Numbered from the stretch's first letter, positions 9,901-19,343 are shown. The stretch is DNA of 64,000 nucleotides from Halomonas sp. I5-271120 (GCF_030553075.1 NZ_CP130701.1:2604001-2668000), one strand, 5' to 3'. Program-made: numbers and translations. The notes: generated by a model not told the origin, from the letters alone.

Positions 9901-10981
9901 CCTTGGTGACTTCCTTAGGGTCAAGACCGGCCTGCGCCTCGATCCCGATGACTGGCAGCTGGATCAGCTCGAGCCCCACCTGCGCATGAACCTGAGCGTG
10001 GTCGATCACGAAGGCAAGGTGCTAGGCGAGGGCCGCGATCCGGTCGAGCTGGAGCGCCGCTTCGCCAAGGCGGCAAGCGAAGGTGCCCAGGCATTGGCCG
10101 AGCAGGCCACTGGCCAGCAGCAGGTGCTCGAGGATCTGCCCGAGACGGCGTTGCCCGAATCGCGGGTGACCACCCAGGCCGGCATCCGCGTCGAGGCCTT
10201 CCCGGCATTGGTCGAAGCCACTGAGGGGCTTGCCGTCGAGCTTTTCGAACATCCCGCCAAGGCCCGCGAGGCGCATCGTCATGGCATCAAGCGGCTGGCC
10301 ATGCAGCGCGCCCCCGAGGCGGTGCGTGAACTCAAACGTGTGAAGGGGCTCGACAAGTGCGCGCTGCTGTTCGCCAAGGTGGGCAGCAAGCGCCAGCTCA
10401 TCGACGATCTAGTAGAGGCCGTGTTCCTGCAGGTGGTGGCGGTGGACCCGCTGCCGCGCTCGCGCGATGAGCTTGAGTCACGCCTGGCCGAGACCCGTGA
10501 GCAACTGCTGCCCCACGGTGAGCATCTGGTGAAGGTGCTGGAGCGCGCTCTGAATGGCCATCTGGCTGTGACCAAGGCGTTGAAGGGCAATCTCAGCTTC
10601 GCCCTGGCGCTGGTGTACAGTGATCTTAAGGCGCAGATGCAGCGGTTGGTGCATCCGGGCTTCGTGGTCGAGGCGGGTGCCTGGCTCGAACAGTATCCGC
10701 GCTATATGGAAGCGGCGCAGATCCGTCTCGAGAAGGCCCCCAGAGAGCGCAATCGTGACCAGATGCTGATGCAGGACATTCAGGACTTCGAGACACGTCT
10801 TGCCAAACGCCGCGAAGCCGGGCGTCGCCAGGGCCCCGAGGACCCCGAGCTGACAGAGTTCGGTTGGTGGATCGAGGAACTGCGCGTGTCGCTTTTCGCC
10901 CAGCAGCTCGGCACTCTTGAGCCAGTTTCCCCCAAGCGGCTCGAGAAGCGCTGGGCAGAACTCACAGGAAGGACCCCATGA
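6962..10981 (+). CDS. hrpA: ATP-dependent RNA helicase HrpA (DEAH box)
   Basis: 1339 residues, the usual length for bacterial HrpA. It has an N-terminal extension, Walker A GETGSGKT near residue 110, the DEAH box (IIIDEAHERS) near residue 207, SAT motif III, and motif VI QRKGRCGR. HA2, OB-fold and the long C-terminal DUF3418 region follow. In E. coli this enzyme acts on stalled ribosomes and in fimbrial mRNA processing. The start is read as TTG at 6962 after an AACGAGG sequence; a different nearby start is possible. The stop codon overlaps the next start (ATGA), so the synthase downstream is probably translationally coupled. Confidence 0.93.
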   Translation: MSTTTTRSPTAADTTRLNALQQQLDDCLLNDARRLGKRLAGLKRRAKQGQPIERGLADIEQQLAKSQQRLAKRRAQPVALNYPAELPVVEHRDDILEALREHQVVVVAGETGSGKTTQLPKLCLELGLGRRGLIGHTQPRRLAARSVATRLAEELEVTLGEQVGYQVRFTDQTNDATLIKLMTDGILLAETQHDPDLSRYDAIIIDEAHERSLNIDFLMGYLKRLTARRPDLKIIITSATIDVDRFAAHFADERRPQQDGSATPAPVVQVSGRTYPVEVRYRPLVRSEDDEEDRTLQEGILQAVEEIEAIEREKRWQHGPRDVLIFLPGEREIRETADTLRRADLKGTEVLPLYARLSNAEQNRVFQSHAGRRIVLSTNVAETSLTVPGIRYVIDPGLVRISRYSYRAKVQRLPIEPISQASADQRKGRCGRISEGVCIRLYDEDDYLSRPAFTEPEIQRTNLASVILSMLSLKLGEIEAFPFVDAPDSRFIKDGFRLLFELGAVDEGNRLSELGRRLARLPIDPRLARMVLAGAESGCLRETLIVVSALAIQDPRERPADKRQAADQAHARWKDQDSDFVAWLNLWAGFEAAREELSGNRLRRWCRDHYLSYLRLREWHDTFRQLRQLLNDMGIKVPAPEPLPDDDEARAKRRRDNATVMHQALLTGLLSNLGQLLETRDYLGARNRKFQIHPSSGLGRKRPKWIMAGELVETSKLFAREVARIEPQWIEPLAGHLVKRTYSEPHWEMKRAQVVAFEQVTLFGLPIVNRRRVHYGPIAPAEARELLIRRALVEGEYRTKADFFAYNRSLIEEVEDLEDRARKRDILVDEETLFDFYDQRLPADIINGKGFEAWRKKAEAEDPDILKFDREALMARGAEDVTEEQYPYELMLGGVRYPLRYHFKPGASDDGVTLTVPAAMLSQLPVERLEWLVPGLLREKCIALMKSLPKSVRRQVVPIPDWVDAALATLTPDDVSLTAALGDFLRVKTGLRLDPDDWQLDQLEPHLRMNLSVVDHEGKVLGEGRDPVELERRFAKAASEGAQALAEQATGQQQVLEDLPETALPESRVTTQAGIRVEAFPALVEATEGLAVELFEHPAKAREAHRHGIKRLAMQRAPEAVRELKRVKGLDKCALLFAKVGSKRQLIDDLVEAVFLQVVAVDPLPRSRDELESRLAETREQLLPHGEHLVKVLERALNGHLAVTKALKGNLSFALALVYSDLKAQMQRLVHPGFVVEAGAWLEQYPRYMEAAQIRLEKAPRERNRDQMLMQDIQDFETRLAKRREAGRRQGPEDPELTEFGWWIEELRVSLFAQQLGTLEPVSPKRLEKRWAELTGRTP

Positions 10982-12099
10982 CTACCGCAGTGATCACCGG
11001 CAGCGGGCTCTATACGCCGCCCTACGCTATCGACAATGATGCCCTGGTGGCGGCCTTCAATGCCTGGGTGGACAGCGACAATGCCGAGCATGAAGAGGCC
11101 ATCGCCACCGGCGAGCGCGAGGCGCTAGCGCATTCCAGCAGCGCGTTCATCGAGAAGGCCTCGGGCATCAAGAGCCGCTATGTGCTGGATGCCGAGGGCA
11201 TTCTGGATCCGCAGCGCATGCGCCCGAGACTCCCTGCGCGGGGTAATGACGAGCTCTCGCAGCAGGCCGAGATGGGCCTTGCCGCGGCTCGCCAGGCGCT
11301 GGATGCTGCCCAGGTGCAGGCCGAGGAGATCGAGCTGGTGATCGTCGCCTGCTCCAACCTGGAGCGGGCCTATCCGGCGGTGGCGGTCGAGCTCCAGGCG
11401 GCGCTGGGGGCCGGCGGCCATGCCTATGACATGAACGTGGCCTGCAGTTCGGCGACCTTTGCCCTCGATGCCGCTCGCAATGCGATCCTTGCCGGTAGCG
11501 CCAAACGCGTGCTGGTGGTTAGCCCCGAGATCTGCTCGGCGCATCTCAATTTTCGCGACCGCGACAGCCATTTCATCTTCGGCGATGCATGCACCGCGCT
11601 GGTGATCGAAGACGATGCCGTGGCGCGCGCCAGCGAGCGCTTCGAGATTCTCGGCACCCGCCTGGTCACGCAGTTTTCCAATGCCATCCGCAACAATGCG
11701 GGGTTTCTCAACCGGGTCACCGATGCCGATCCCCAGGCGCTGGACAAGCTTTTCGTCCAGGAAGGGCGGCGGGTCTTCAAGGAGGTCTGTCCGCTGGTGG
11801 CCTCGCTGATTCAGCAGCACCTGGACGACCTGGGGCAACAGGCCGCAGACCTGTCGCGACTCTGGTTGCACCAGGCGAATCAGCACATGAACGACCTGAT
11901 CGCGCGTCGGGTGCTAGGGCAGCCGCCCCGTGATGATCAGGCGCCGATCATTCTCGATCGCTATGCCAATACCAGTTCGGCGGGCTCGATCATTGCGTTC
12001 CATCTGCATCGCGGCGATCTGCCCTCAGGCGCGCTGGGGGTGGTGTGTTCCTTCGGAGCCGGCTACAGTGCCGGCTGCGTCGTGGTGCGCCGTGCATGA
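10978..12099 (+). CDS. Beta-ketoacyl-ACP synthase III family protein (FabH-like)
   Basis: 373-residue thiolase-fold condensing enzyme of the KAS III branch, longer than classical FabH (about 320). The catalytic triad is present: Cys156 in NVACSSATF, His298 in WLHQANQH and Asn331 in YANTSSAGS. KAS III enzymes join acyl-CoA to malonyl-ACP to start fatty-acid synthesis. It is coupled to hrpA by an ATGA overlap and followed 43 bases later by mlaA. The longer form may use a special primer or make a non-housekeeping product; the substrate cannot be told from the sequence. Confidence 0.87.
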   Translation: MTTAVITGSGLYTPPYAIDNDALVAAFNAWVDSDNAEHEEAIATGEREALAHSSSAFIEKASGIKSRYVLDAEGILDPQRMRPRLPARGNDELSQQAEMGLAAARQALDAAQVQAEEIELVIVACSNLERAYPAVAVELQAALGAGGHAYDMNVACSSATFALDAARNAILAGSAKRVLVVSPEICSAHLNFRDRDSHFIFGDACTALVIEDDAVARASERFEILGTRLVTQFSNAIRNNAGFLNRVTDADPQALDKLFVQEGRRVFKEVCPLVASLIQQHLDDLGQQAADLSRLWLHQANQHMNDLIARRVLGQPPRDDQAPIILDRYANTSSAGSIIAFHLHRGDLPSGALGVVCSFGAGYSAGCVVVRRA

Positions 12100-12142
12100 C
12101 GGCCATAAGATGATTTGCAGGAAGGACTGCCAAGGAACGTCG

Positions 12143-12976
12143 ATGAAAGAGAGTACGCGTAGGCCCGAAGGCCAAAGGATCCAGGGAGTGATGGCAAAGG
12201 CCATCCTGCTAAGTACCGTGATGGGTATGGCTGGCTGTGCCAGCACCCAGACCGCCGAGCGTAACCCGCAAGATCCCTGGGAAGGCTTCAACCGCAAGGT
12301 CTACGCCTTCAACGACACCGTCGATCGCTATGCCCTGAAGCCGATTGCTCAGGGTTACGACTACGTGACACCGTCACCGGTGCAGACAGGGGTAGGCAAC
12401 TTTTTTTCCAACCTCGGTGAGGTGGGCACGGCCTTCAACAGCGTGCTGCAGTGGAAGTGGGACAACGCGGGCATCGCCACCGGCCGTTTTGTGATCAACT
12501 CGACCCTGGGCCTGGCCGGGCTGGTGGATGTCGCCACCGACATGGGCATCACCGGCCGCGAGGAAGATTTCGGCCAGACCCTTGCTGTATGGGGCGTGGG
12601 CGAGGGCCCTTACCTGGTCCTGCCGCTGCTTGGGCCGAGCACGGTGCGCGACACCTCCGGTCTGCCGGTGGACATGTACACGGACCCGGTGACCCATGTG
12701 GAAGAAGATAAGGTCGCCTATGGCCTGACCTTCCTGCGTCTGGTCGACAAGCGGGCCGCGCTGCTCGATCAGGAGCGTCTTATCCAGGGGGATCGCTACA
12801 GCTTCATTCGTGACGCCTGGTTGCAGCAGCGGCGCTTCGAAGTCAACGACGGCGAGATGGGTGATGACCCCTTCGCCAGCGACAGTTTCGAGTTCGACGA
12901 CAGCGATTTCGCGGTTGACGACGAAGCCGGTGCGACCCAGCCTGACGCTGGCAGCGAGGCGGCACCGACGCCGTGA
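12143..12976 (+). CDS. mlaA: MlaA/VacJ-type outer-membrane lipoprotein
   Basis: 277 residues. A lipoprotein signal peptide has its lipobox ending MAGC, with the lipidated Cys at residue 32. The VacJ domain follows, beginning DPWEGFNRKVYAFND, with typical blocks such as LPLLGPSTVRD. The C-terminus is acidic (many Asp/Glu) and low-complexity. MlaA sits in the outer membrane and removes misplaced phospholipid from the outer leaflet, passing it to MlaC. The other mla genes are not here. The ATG at 12143 follows AAGGA; an ATG at 12191 would give a shorter signal peptide and is the alternative. Confidence 0.9.
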   Translation: MKESTRRPEGQRIQGVMAKAILLSTVMGMAGCASTQTAERNPQDPWEGFNRKVYAFNDTVDRYALKPIAQGYDYVTPSPVQTGVGNFFSNLGEVGTAFNSVLQWKWDNAGIATGRFVINSTLGLAGLVDVATDMGITGREEDFGQTLAVWGVGEGPYLVLPLLGPSTVRDTSGLPVDMYTDPVTHVEEDKVAYGLTFLRLVDKRAALLDQERLIQGDRYSFIRDAWLQQRRFEVNDGEMGDDPFASDSFEFDDSDFAVDDEAGATQPDAGSEAAPTP

Positions 12977-13005
12977 CGCGCGCCTGACGGCGGCCCGGAA
13001 GTGAT

Positions 13006-13036
13006 CCGCGGGAAGGGGCGCCCTCCCGCGGTTATC
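13006..13036 (+). terminator. Rho-independent terminator after mlaA
   Basis: An 8-bp stem (CCGCGGGA paired with TCCCGCGG) whose loop can pair further (GGGC with GCCC), followed by a weak T-rich stretch. It lies between mlaA and the next gene, in the right place for the end of the mlaA transcript. Confidence 0.5.
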
Positions 13037-13062
13037 TGTTTAGGGATAAGGGGACGGAGTGC

Positions 13063-14259
13063 ATGGCCAGCCCAAGAATACTGATCGGCGTGCTCGACCT
13101 GCCCGGCAAGGCGCGGGACGATCTGGCCGAGGTGGTCGCCAAGGGCGCGTTTGCGGTGATAGCGGCCGAGCGGCCCGAGGAGCTGCCAAACGAGACCGAG
13201 CTGGTCGTCGCCCATGTGCGGGCCGTGCCGACCCGCGACTGGTCGTCCTTGACTGCCCGGCTGCCGACGCTGGTCGTCAGCGACAGCCGCCTCGACAGTG
13301 ATCTGCTCAAGGCCGTGGATGCGGGGGTGGTCGATTACATCATCGAGCCGCTGCGTCATGGCGATATCCTGCGCCGTATGATTGCCAAGGTGATCGAGAA
13401 TCGCCGGCTGGCGGAGGAACACCGCCGTGATCGCGATCGTCTCGCCGAGCTCAACGAGAGCCTGGAGACGCATCTGGAAATGCTGCGCCTCGACCAGCAG
13501 GCCGGTGGCCATATTCAGCGCAAGCTGCTGCCGCCCCGCCCGCTGTCATTGGATGGTGTGACCTGTGATTACTGGTTGGCGCCATCGCTGTACTTGTCCG
13601 GCGATTTTCTCGATTACCAGCGCTTTGATGCGCGCTTCAGCGTCTTCTATTTTGCCGATGTGTCTGGCCATGGCGCTTCATCGGCCTTTGTCACCGTGCT
13701 TTTGAAGTACCTGTGCAACCGCTGGCTGGGAGAGTGGGACGGTGCCAATCCCGAGTGCCTGGCAGCGGACTGGTTGGCGAACCTGAATCGTGAGCTTTTG
13801 GATACGGGTATCGGCAAACACATGGCCATGTTCGTGGGGGTCATCGATCACGAGACCCGTCGGCTGCACTATTCGCTGGGGGCTCAGTTGCCGATGCCGT
13901 TGCTGGTCAGTGAGGGCAGCGTTGCTCCGCTTGAGGGAGAAGGCATGCCGGTCGGATTGTTCCCGAATGTGGAATATCCAAAGTTGAGTTGTGCACTGCC
14001 GCAAAACTTCCGATTATGGTTATGTTCAGATGGAGTGCTGGAGTACCTGTCAGGCAGGACGCTTGATGGGCGGCTCAAGGAACTCGAGCGACTGGTGCTT
14101 GCCAGTGAGGATCTGGCGGCAATGCGGGAGAGCCTGTCACTTGGCGGGCTTCCCGAGGACGACGAGGATACCATCAGTGGGCATGCGCCGGGATACGAGG
14201 AGCTGCCCGACGATCTGACGATCATGACGTTGAGCGGTTTTTACCATGATGAAGAATGA
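13063..14259 (+). CDS. SpoIIE-type PP2C phosphatase with degenerate receiver domain (RssB-like)
   Basis: 398 residues: a receiver-like domain at about 1-115, a charged helical linker at about 118-155, and a PP2C/SpoIIE phosphatase at about 165-396. Metal-ligand motifs are intact (SGDFLD, ADVSGHG, DDLTIMT). Such enzymes dephosphorylate a STAS anti-anti-sigma factor, and the overlapping next gene encodes one. The receiver is abnormal. The strand that should carry the phospho-acceptor reads LVVAHVRAVP, with no Asp. The conserved Lys-Pro reads Glu-Pro (IIEPL). The layout resembles the Pseudomonas RssB/RssC pair. Control by aspartyl phosphorylation is therefore unlikely here. Confidence 0.85.
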   Translation: MASPRILIGVLDLPGKARDDLAEVVAKGAFAVIAAERPEELPNETELVVAHVRAVPTRDWSSLTARLPTLVVSDSRLDSDLLKAVDAGVVDYIIEPLRHGDILRRMIAKVIENRRLAEEHRRDRDRLAELNESLETHLEMLRLDQQAGGHIQRKLLPPRPLSLDGVTCDYWLAPSLYLSGDFLDYQRFDARFSVFYFADVSGHGASSAFVTVLLKYLCNRWLGEWDGANPECLAADWLANLNRELLDTGIGKHMAMFVGVIDHETRRLHYSLGAQLPMPLLVSEGSVAPLEGEGMPVGLFPNVEYPKLSCALPQNFRLWLCSDGVLEYLSGRTLDGRLKELERLVLASEDLAAMRESLSLGGLPEDDEDTISGHAPGYEELPDDLTIMTLSGFYHDEE

Positions 14260-14755
14260 AGGGCGACTTCAGGCGGCCATCGATTCTGGGGTTTTCATCC
14301 TCAAGCTGTCCGGTGATGTGCGCCTGACCTTGAGTGCGACGTTGGACAGCCAGGCCCAGCGGCTGGCCGATATGCCGGGGCTGGAAACCGTGATGGTCGA
14401 TCTGCGCGAGGCCACTAATGTGGACTCCACCGCGTTGGGCTTCCTGGCCAAGGTGGCGCTTGCCGTGCGCGATCGGCTCGAGCAGCCGCCGACGATCGTG
14501 GTCGATAATCCGGATGTACGGCGGATGCTCGACGTGATGGGGTTCGGTGACTATTTTACCCTGGTCGAGTCACCCATTCAGGAGAGCTCCGAGCTTGCGG
14601 ACCTGCCGTTGGTCAACGCTGATGAGCTGGTGCTTCAGGAGCGTATTCTCGAAGCACATCGCATCCTGATGCATATGAGCGAGCATAATCGCGAAGAGTT
14701 CCAGCCGCTGGTGGAACTGCTCGAAGAGCAGCATCGCCAGCCGAGCGAGCCATAA
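14246..14755 (+). CDS. STAS-domain anti-sigma factor antagonist (RssC-like)
   Basis: 169 residues. A STAS domain at about 12-110 has the phosphorylatable serine in VDSTALGF (Ser61). A helical C-terminal extension is rich in Glu and His, as in Pseudomonas RssC/HsbA-type proteins. It is the expected substrate of the phosphatase encoded just upstream, whose last 14 bases it overlaps; dephosphorylated it should bind an anti-sigma factor. No kinase/anti-sigma gene or sigma factor is adjacent, so the partner lies elsewhere in the genome. Confidence 0.85.
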   Translation: MMKNEGRLQAAIDSGVFILKLSGDVRLTLSATLDSQAQRLADMPGLETVMVDLREATNVDSTALGFLAKVALAVRDRLEQPPTIVVDNPDVRRMLDVMGFGDYFTLVESPIQESSELADLPLVNADELVLQERILEAHRILMHMSEHNREEFQPLVELLEEQHRQPSEP

Positions 14756-14826
14756 CCACCTCACTTGGCTGACCTTGGCTGACGCGCAATTGAGCTGACA
14801 GAGTGACGCTGCCGTCATGAGAAGCG

Positions 14827-14870
14827 GTCAATATAAAACGCAGTCAATATAAAACGCAGTCAACATAAAG
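14827..14870 (+). repeat. 16-bp tandem repeat, 2.75 copies
   Basis: Unit GTCAATATAAAACGCA occurs twice exactly, then a partial third copy with one change (GTCAACATAAAG). It lies between the STAS gene and a strong terminator hairpin. Confidence 0.8.
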
Positions 14871-14898
14871 AGGGCCGGTCGATAGCGACCGGCCCTCT
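14869..14898. terminator. Bidirectional hairpin terminator between the STAS gene and tal
   Basis: Perfect 13-bp stem (AGAGGGCCGGTCG and its complement) around a 4-base ATAG loop, placed between two convergent genes. The U-tract is short on the plus strand. The minus-strand copy is followed by TTTATG. It probably ends both transcripts. Confidence 0.75.
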
Positions 14899-14981
14899 GT
14901 CATTGCGGCTTCCTGGGAGCGAGATATCCAAGGCGACAAGCTCACGACGCGATAGCGATGTCGTCTGGACGGTGGCCCTGG

Positions 14982-15917
14982 TTACTTACGCAGCTCGGCC
15001 AGCAGCGTTTCCAGCTTGCGCTGGTCTGCCATGAACTTGCGGATACCTTCGGCCAGCTTTTCGGTGGCCATGGCGTCTTCGTTCATCGCCCAGCGGAAAT
15101 CTCCCTCGTCCAGCATTTCCGGCCTGGCGCTTTCGGCGTCTTCTGCACTCAGGCAGCGGGGCAGGGGACCGTTGTCCTCGGAGAGCTCAGCGAGCAGTTT
15201 CGGCGAAATGGTCAGGCGATCGCAGCCGGCCAGGGCTTCGATCTCACCGGCGTTGCGGAAGCTCGCGCCCATCACCACTGTCTTGTAGCCGTGTCCCTTG
15301 TAATGCTCATAGATGGCTCGCACCGAGCGCACGCCGGGATCATTGGCGCCACTGAAGTCTGCTTCGGGCTCGTGCGCCTTGTGCCAGTCGAGGATGCGGC
15401 CCACGAAGGGTGAAATCAGCGTGACACCGGCATCGGCACAGGCCTGCGCCTGGGCAAAACTGAACAGCAGGGTCAGGTTGGTGCGGATGCCTTCACGCTC
15501 AAGCTGCTTGGCGGCGCGAATGCCTTCCCAGGTTGAAGCGACCTTGATCAGGATGCGTTCGCGGCCGACGCCACGGCGCTCGTAGCGATCGATCAGTGAA
15601 TGAGCGCGGGCCAGGGTGGCCTGGGTGTCGAAGGATAGGCGGGCGCTGACCTCGGTGGACACATAGCCTGGCACCAGAGCGCTGATCTCGCTGCCGATTT
15701 CGACCGCTACGGCATCCATGGCATCGTCGATATCGGTGCTATGGCGGGCCAGCTCGGCTAGTCGGGCGCGGCGGCCCTCCTGCTGTGCGGCCTGCAGGAT
15801 TAGCGAGGGGTTGGTGGTGGCATCGGTGGGCTGGAAGCGAGCGATCGCGTCCAGATCGCCAGTATCGGCGACCACCGTGGTCATGGCTTTAAGCTGCGTC
15901 AACTTGTCCTGTGTCAT
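14982..15917 (-). CDS. tal: Transaldolase
   Basis: 311 residues, class I aldolase of the non-oxidative pentose phosphate pathway: it moves a dihydroxyacetone unit from sedoheptulose 7-phosphate to glyceraldehyde 3-phosphate. The Schiff-base lysine is Lys125 in [12 protein letters not shown]. The N-terminal TTVVADTGD and DATTNPSL blocks are typical of TalB. The ATG at 15917 is preferred over the one two codons upstream because it gives a 6-base spacer to AGG and starts like E. coli TalB. The gene stands alone and converges on the STAS gene. Confidence 0.94.
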   Translation of the reverse strand: MTQDKLTQLKAMTTVVADTGDLDAIARFQPTDATTNPSLILQAAQQEGRRARLAELARHSTDIDDAMDAVAVEIGSEISALVPGYVSTEVSARLSFDTQATLARAHSLIDRYERRGVGRERILIKVASTWEGIRAAKQLEREGIRTNLTLLFSFAQAQACADAGVTLISPFVGRILDWHKAHEPEADFSGANDPGVRSVRAIYEHYKGHGYKTVVMGASFRNAGEIEALAGCDRLTISPKLLAELSEDNGPLPRCLSAEDAESARPEMLDEGDFRWAMNEDAMATEKLAEGIRKFMADQRKLETLLAELRK

Positions 15918-15949
15918 GGTCATCCTGAATGTTCGAGTGAGTCAGACCT

Positions 15950-17668
15950 TCACTGTAGCAAGGCGGTGTCGCGCTGTGTATCTGCGCCTGACGCCTGGGA
16001 CGCTTCATCGGCGACGACTCGGGGCATCCAGTCGTGCTCGGTCTCAATATGCGCTGTCGGTGGCTTCAGCCCAGCGCCTGAAGATGGCGACGTTTCTCCG
16101 ACTTTCATGTTCATACTGGTCGTAAAGCGGGCGGCGAAACGGCGCATCTGCTCGGCCTCATCCTCAAGCGACATCGCTCCCTTAGAGGCCTGTTCGACCA
16201 GTTGGGCATTGTGCTGGGTGACGGTCTCCATCTGGTTCATGGCCTGGTTGAGTTGTTCGATGCCACGATGCTGCTCGTCGGAAGCTTGGGCGATCTGCTC
16301 CATTAGGCCGTTGACCTGACCGACCGCCGCGATGACGGTCTCCATCCCCTGGCTGGCCTCAGTCGACAGGGTATTGCCACGCTCGAGGCTCTGGCGGGAG
16401 TCGTCGATCAGGCGACGCACGTCGTTGGCGGCATTGGCGCTGCGTGAGGCCAGCGAGCGTACTTCGCTCGCCACTACCGCGAAACCACGGCCGTGCTCGC
16501 CGGCCCGAGCTGCCTCTACCGAGGCATTCAGGGCCAGCAGGTTGGTTTGGAACGCGATGTTGTCGATCAGCGCGATGATGTCGTGAATCTGCGTCGAGCG
16601 ATCATTGATCTCGCTCATGGTGTCGACGAAGTTGCTGATCACCTCACCACCGGCGCGGGCCTTGCTGCTGGCGTCGTCGGCCAGTTTGGCCGCTTGACGG
16701 GAGTTGTCGGCGTTGTGGGCCACGGTGGCGGTCAGTTCGTCGAGGCTTGCCGCGGTCTGCTCGAGCGACGAGGCCTGTTGCTGGGTGCGTGAGGACAGTT
16801 CCTGGTTGCCCTCGCTCGTGCGCTGGGCGCTGTCGAGAATGGTAGCGCTGCTCTCGCGCACCCGGCCGACAGTGTTTGCCAGTGACTGTTGCATCCGGGA
16901 GAGCTCGCTATATAGCTGGCCGATCTCGTTGTTGCCCTTGGTCTCGATGGGTTGGGAAAGATCGCCTTCTGCCATGTGGCGGAAGTACCCGATGAGTCGG
17001 CGCAGCGGTCGGATGACGTTAACGGTGACTCCCCAGACGGTCACCAGCACGAGCAACAGGGTAATGGCCACGGCGCCGCCCATGGCCGCGTTCATCCAGG
17101 TGCCCATGCGGTCGAACTGCGCGGCGAGACCGTTGCCGCTCTCCTGGGAGGCAGCGAAGAAGGCGTCCGCGCTCTCCATGAAGGCCTCGCTCATGTCGCT
17201 CACGCGGGATTGTCCGGAGTCATAGGCGCCGACGTCGTTTTCCTTGAGCACCATCAACTGCAGTGAGAGGCCGGTATTGAGCAGCGACTGGAAGTGATTC
17301 TTGAGGGTGCCGATGGTGTCTGTCTGGGAGGGCTGGGGAGGAATCGCCAGGAAGTCCTGAAAGGCTTTTTCGGCCGAGCTCATCAGGCCTTCGGCGCGCT
17401 CGATGACCGGTCCGGGGCGATCGAATGAGGGCTTGCGGACCAATTGAGCTGCTCGGTTCAACTCCACTCGGGCGCGCAGCATGTCGACATAGGCATGATT
17501 GAGGGCCTGGGCCTGCTCGACGTTGATCTGGTTGAGCGTACCGAAGGCCTGACGGCTGTAATGATTGGCGAAGAGTCCGAGGCCGGCGCTGACCAGAAGC
17601 ATGAGCGTGAAGGCAATCAGTACCAATGATCCACTGAGCTTGACCGTCATGTTGTCGAAGTATCGCAT
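15950..17668 (-). CDS. Methyl-accepting chemotaxis protein
   Basis: 572 residues with classical Tar/Tsr-like topology: a first transmembrane helix around residues 10-32, a periplasmic four-helix-bundle type sensor, a second helix ([13 protein letters not shown]), HAMP ([11 protein letters not shown]) and the MA signalling domain. The signalling hairpin tip reads [20 protein letters not shown]. The C-terminus has no CheR-binding pentapeptide of the NWETF type. The ATG at 17668 is chosen because the longer upstream frame lacks features and an AGGGGA precedes this start. The ligand is unknown. Confidence 0.9.
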   Translation of the reverse strand: MRYFDNMTVKLSGSLVLIAFTLMLLVSAGLGLFANHYSRQAFGTLNQINVEQAQALNHAYVDMLRARVELNRAAQLVRKPSFDRPGPVIERAEGLMSSAEKAFQDFLAIPPQPSQTDTIGTLKNHFQSLLNTGLSLQLMVLKENDVGAYDSGQSRVSDMSEAFMESADAFFAASQESGNGLAAQFDRMGTWMNAAMGGAVAITLLLVLVTVWGVTVNVIRPLRRLIGYFRHMAEGDLSQPIETKGNNEIGQLYSELSRMQQSLANTVGRVRESSATILDSAQRTSEGNQELSSRTQQQASSLEQTAASLDELTATVAHNADNSRQAAKLADDASSKARAGGEVISNFVDTMSEINDRSTQIHDIIALIDNIAFQTNLLALNASVEAARAGEHGRGFAVVASEVRSLASRSANAANDVRRLIDDSRQSLERGNTLSTEASQGMETVIAAVGQVNGLMEQIAQASDEQHRGIEQLNQAMNQMETVTQHNAQLVEQASKGAMSLEDEAEQMRRFAARFTTSMNMKVGETSPSSGAGLKPPTAHIETEHDWMPRVVADEASQASGADTQRDTALLQ

Positions 17669-17943
17669 GCTGTTGTCTATCCCCTGCTGTGTGATGGGCC
17701 GCAAGGCCCCGGCTCCGTGTGCCCGGAACTCAAAGGAATGCTTGATAATAGTCCCCTGATTTATCAGCAAAGTATGACAACCTGAGGTCATGAGCCTGAT
17801 GCGCATGGCGCCGGTTGGGGTATTTCATCCAGGCAGTGGTATCGGCCGGTCAGGGCGGCAGTGTCGCGATGGATCGGTTATCCTTAGCCCGCTATTTTTC
17901 TGCTTACCCTGTTTCCGCTGACCCTTTCTCTCAGGAGCACCCT

Positions 17944-19128
17944 GTGACACTGAGTACCCGAAGAGTGGCTCTGCTGGTGGCTGCCAACACGGCGTTGGCA
18001 CCCTTTGCTATCGATGCCTACCTGCCGGCCATGCCGGCGCTGGCCGAGGCCGTAGGAGCGAGCATTCATCACACTGAGCTGTCGATCAGCGTCTTTCTGT
18101 TCGGCTTCGCTATCGGTCAACTGACCGGCGGCCCCATGTCCGATCGTCTGGGACGCAAGCCGGTGCTGCTGACTGGTCTGTTCGTGTTCTGCCTGGCGAG
18201 CCTGGCCATCACACAGGTGAGTTCGCTCGAAACGCTGTGGGCCTTTCGCTTCGTGCAGGCACTGGGCGGGGGGGCCTGCGTGGTCAACTCGGCGGCTATC
18301 GTGCGCGACTGTTTCAGTGGTCGCGAGGCCGCCAAGGTGATGTCGACCATGGCCATGATCATGATGCTGGCGCCGTTGGCCGCCCCGGCCGTGGGCAGTG
18401 GTCTTCTGTACCTGGCTGACTGGTGGCTGATCTTTGTGTTCCTGGCGGCCTATGCCGCCTTTCTTGGCTGGTTGCTCGGCACTCGTCTGCCCGAAACGCG
18501 CTCGCCAGATCAGCCCACGGCCTCCTTCCGGCAAGTGCTTGGCAATTACGCCAGCGTTTTTCGCCACCGCGAGGCCATGGGCTATATCTGTGCGGTGGCG
18601 ATGGCCTTTGCCGGGATGTTCGCGTTCATCACCGCGTCGCCCTTCCTGTACATGGACTATTACAGCCTGTCACCGGCCATGTACCCGGTGGTGTTCGGGG
18701 CCAATGTGGTGGTCATGGCGTCGTCGAATCGGCTTAACATCCTTCTCCTGCATTACCGCTCGCCCCAGCAGAACTTGCGCCTGGGGCTGGGTGTGCAGTT
18801 GCTGGCGGCCAGTGGGCTGGTGCTGGTCGTGGCCCTGGGGCTGGATTCGCTCTATACCGTGGTGCCGCTGATCATGCTGTTCATGGGGCAAATCGGTTTG
18901 ATTACCCCTAATGCCATGAGCTCGCTACTGGAAAAGTTCAGCCACATGAGCGCGACTGCCACGGCGCTGCTGGGCAGCATTCAATTTTCCTGCGGTGCTC
19001 TGGCTGGGGTATTGGTCGGCGCTTTCGAGGTCGAGAGCCCTTGGCCGATGGTGCTGACGATGCTTGGCGTTTCTACCTTGGGCAACCTGGGCCTCAGGTT
19101 CTTGGTGCGAAGCGATGTCAATACCTGA
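17944..19128 (+). CDS. Bcr/CflA-type multidrug MFS exporter
   Basis: 394-residue, 12-helix major facilitator of the Bcr/CflA drug:proton antiporter family. The first helix carries the family signature FAIDAYLPAMP, and the cytoplasmic loop after helix 2 reads GPMSDRLGRKPVLL. The start is GTG at 17944, with AGGAG six bases upstream; the longer frame back to 17815 lacks a start signal and would precede the first helix with 43 unrelated residues. Likely function is export of drugs such as bicyclomycin or chloramphenicol, or of metabolites; the substrate cannot be told. Confidence 0.88.
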   Translation: MTLSTRRVALLVAANTALAPFAIDAYLPAMPALAEAVGASIHHTELSISVFLFGFAIGQLTGGPMSDRLGRKPVLLTGLFVFCLASLAITQVSSLETLWAFRFVQALGGGACVVNSAAIVRDCFSGREAAKVMSTMAMIMMLAPLAAPAVGSGLLYLADWWLIFVFLAAYAAFLGWLLGTRLPETRSPDQPTASFRQVLGNYASVFRHREAMGYICAVAMAFAGMFAFITASPFLYMDYYSLSPAMYPVVFGANVVVMASSNRLNILLLHYRSPQQNLRLGLGVQLLAASGLVLVVALGLDSLYTVVPLIMLFMGQIGLITPNAMSSLLEKFSHMSATATALLGSIQFSCGALAGVLVGAFEVESPWPMVLTMLGVSTLGNLGLRFLVRSDVNT

Positions 19129-19325
19129 TGGTCTGGTTTGAAGAGAGGGCGTATTTGGAGGAATTGATGAGCGCATTGGCGGGAGTTGATGAGCGCACGG
19201 GGGCGTGACGTGGTGTTCGAGAGGGACACTGTCCGGCCTGCAACAGGCTCTACGACGGGGGTTCATGCTGCTATGCAGCCTGGCGGTGGTGGGTGTGTTG
19301 GTCTAGCGTGTCGAAGATGTCTCAC

Positions 19326-19343
19326 ATGTCACGAAGTTGTCAT
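19326..19343 (+). promoter_or_regulatory. Pho box upstream of pstS
   Basis: Two 7-bp direct repeats (ATGTCAC and TTGTCAT) separated by 4 bases, with a weaker third half-site (TTGCGTC) a further 4 bases on. This is the 11-bp periodicity of PhoB sites. It lies about 60 bases before the pstS start, so pstSCAB is expected to be induced by phosphate starvation. Confidence 0.75.
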
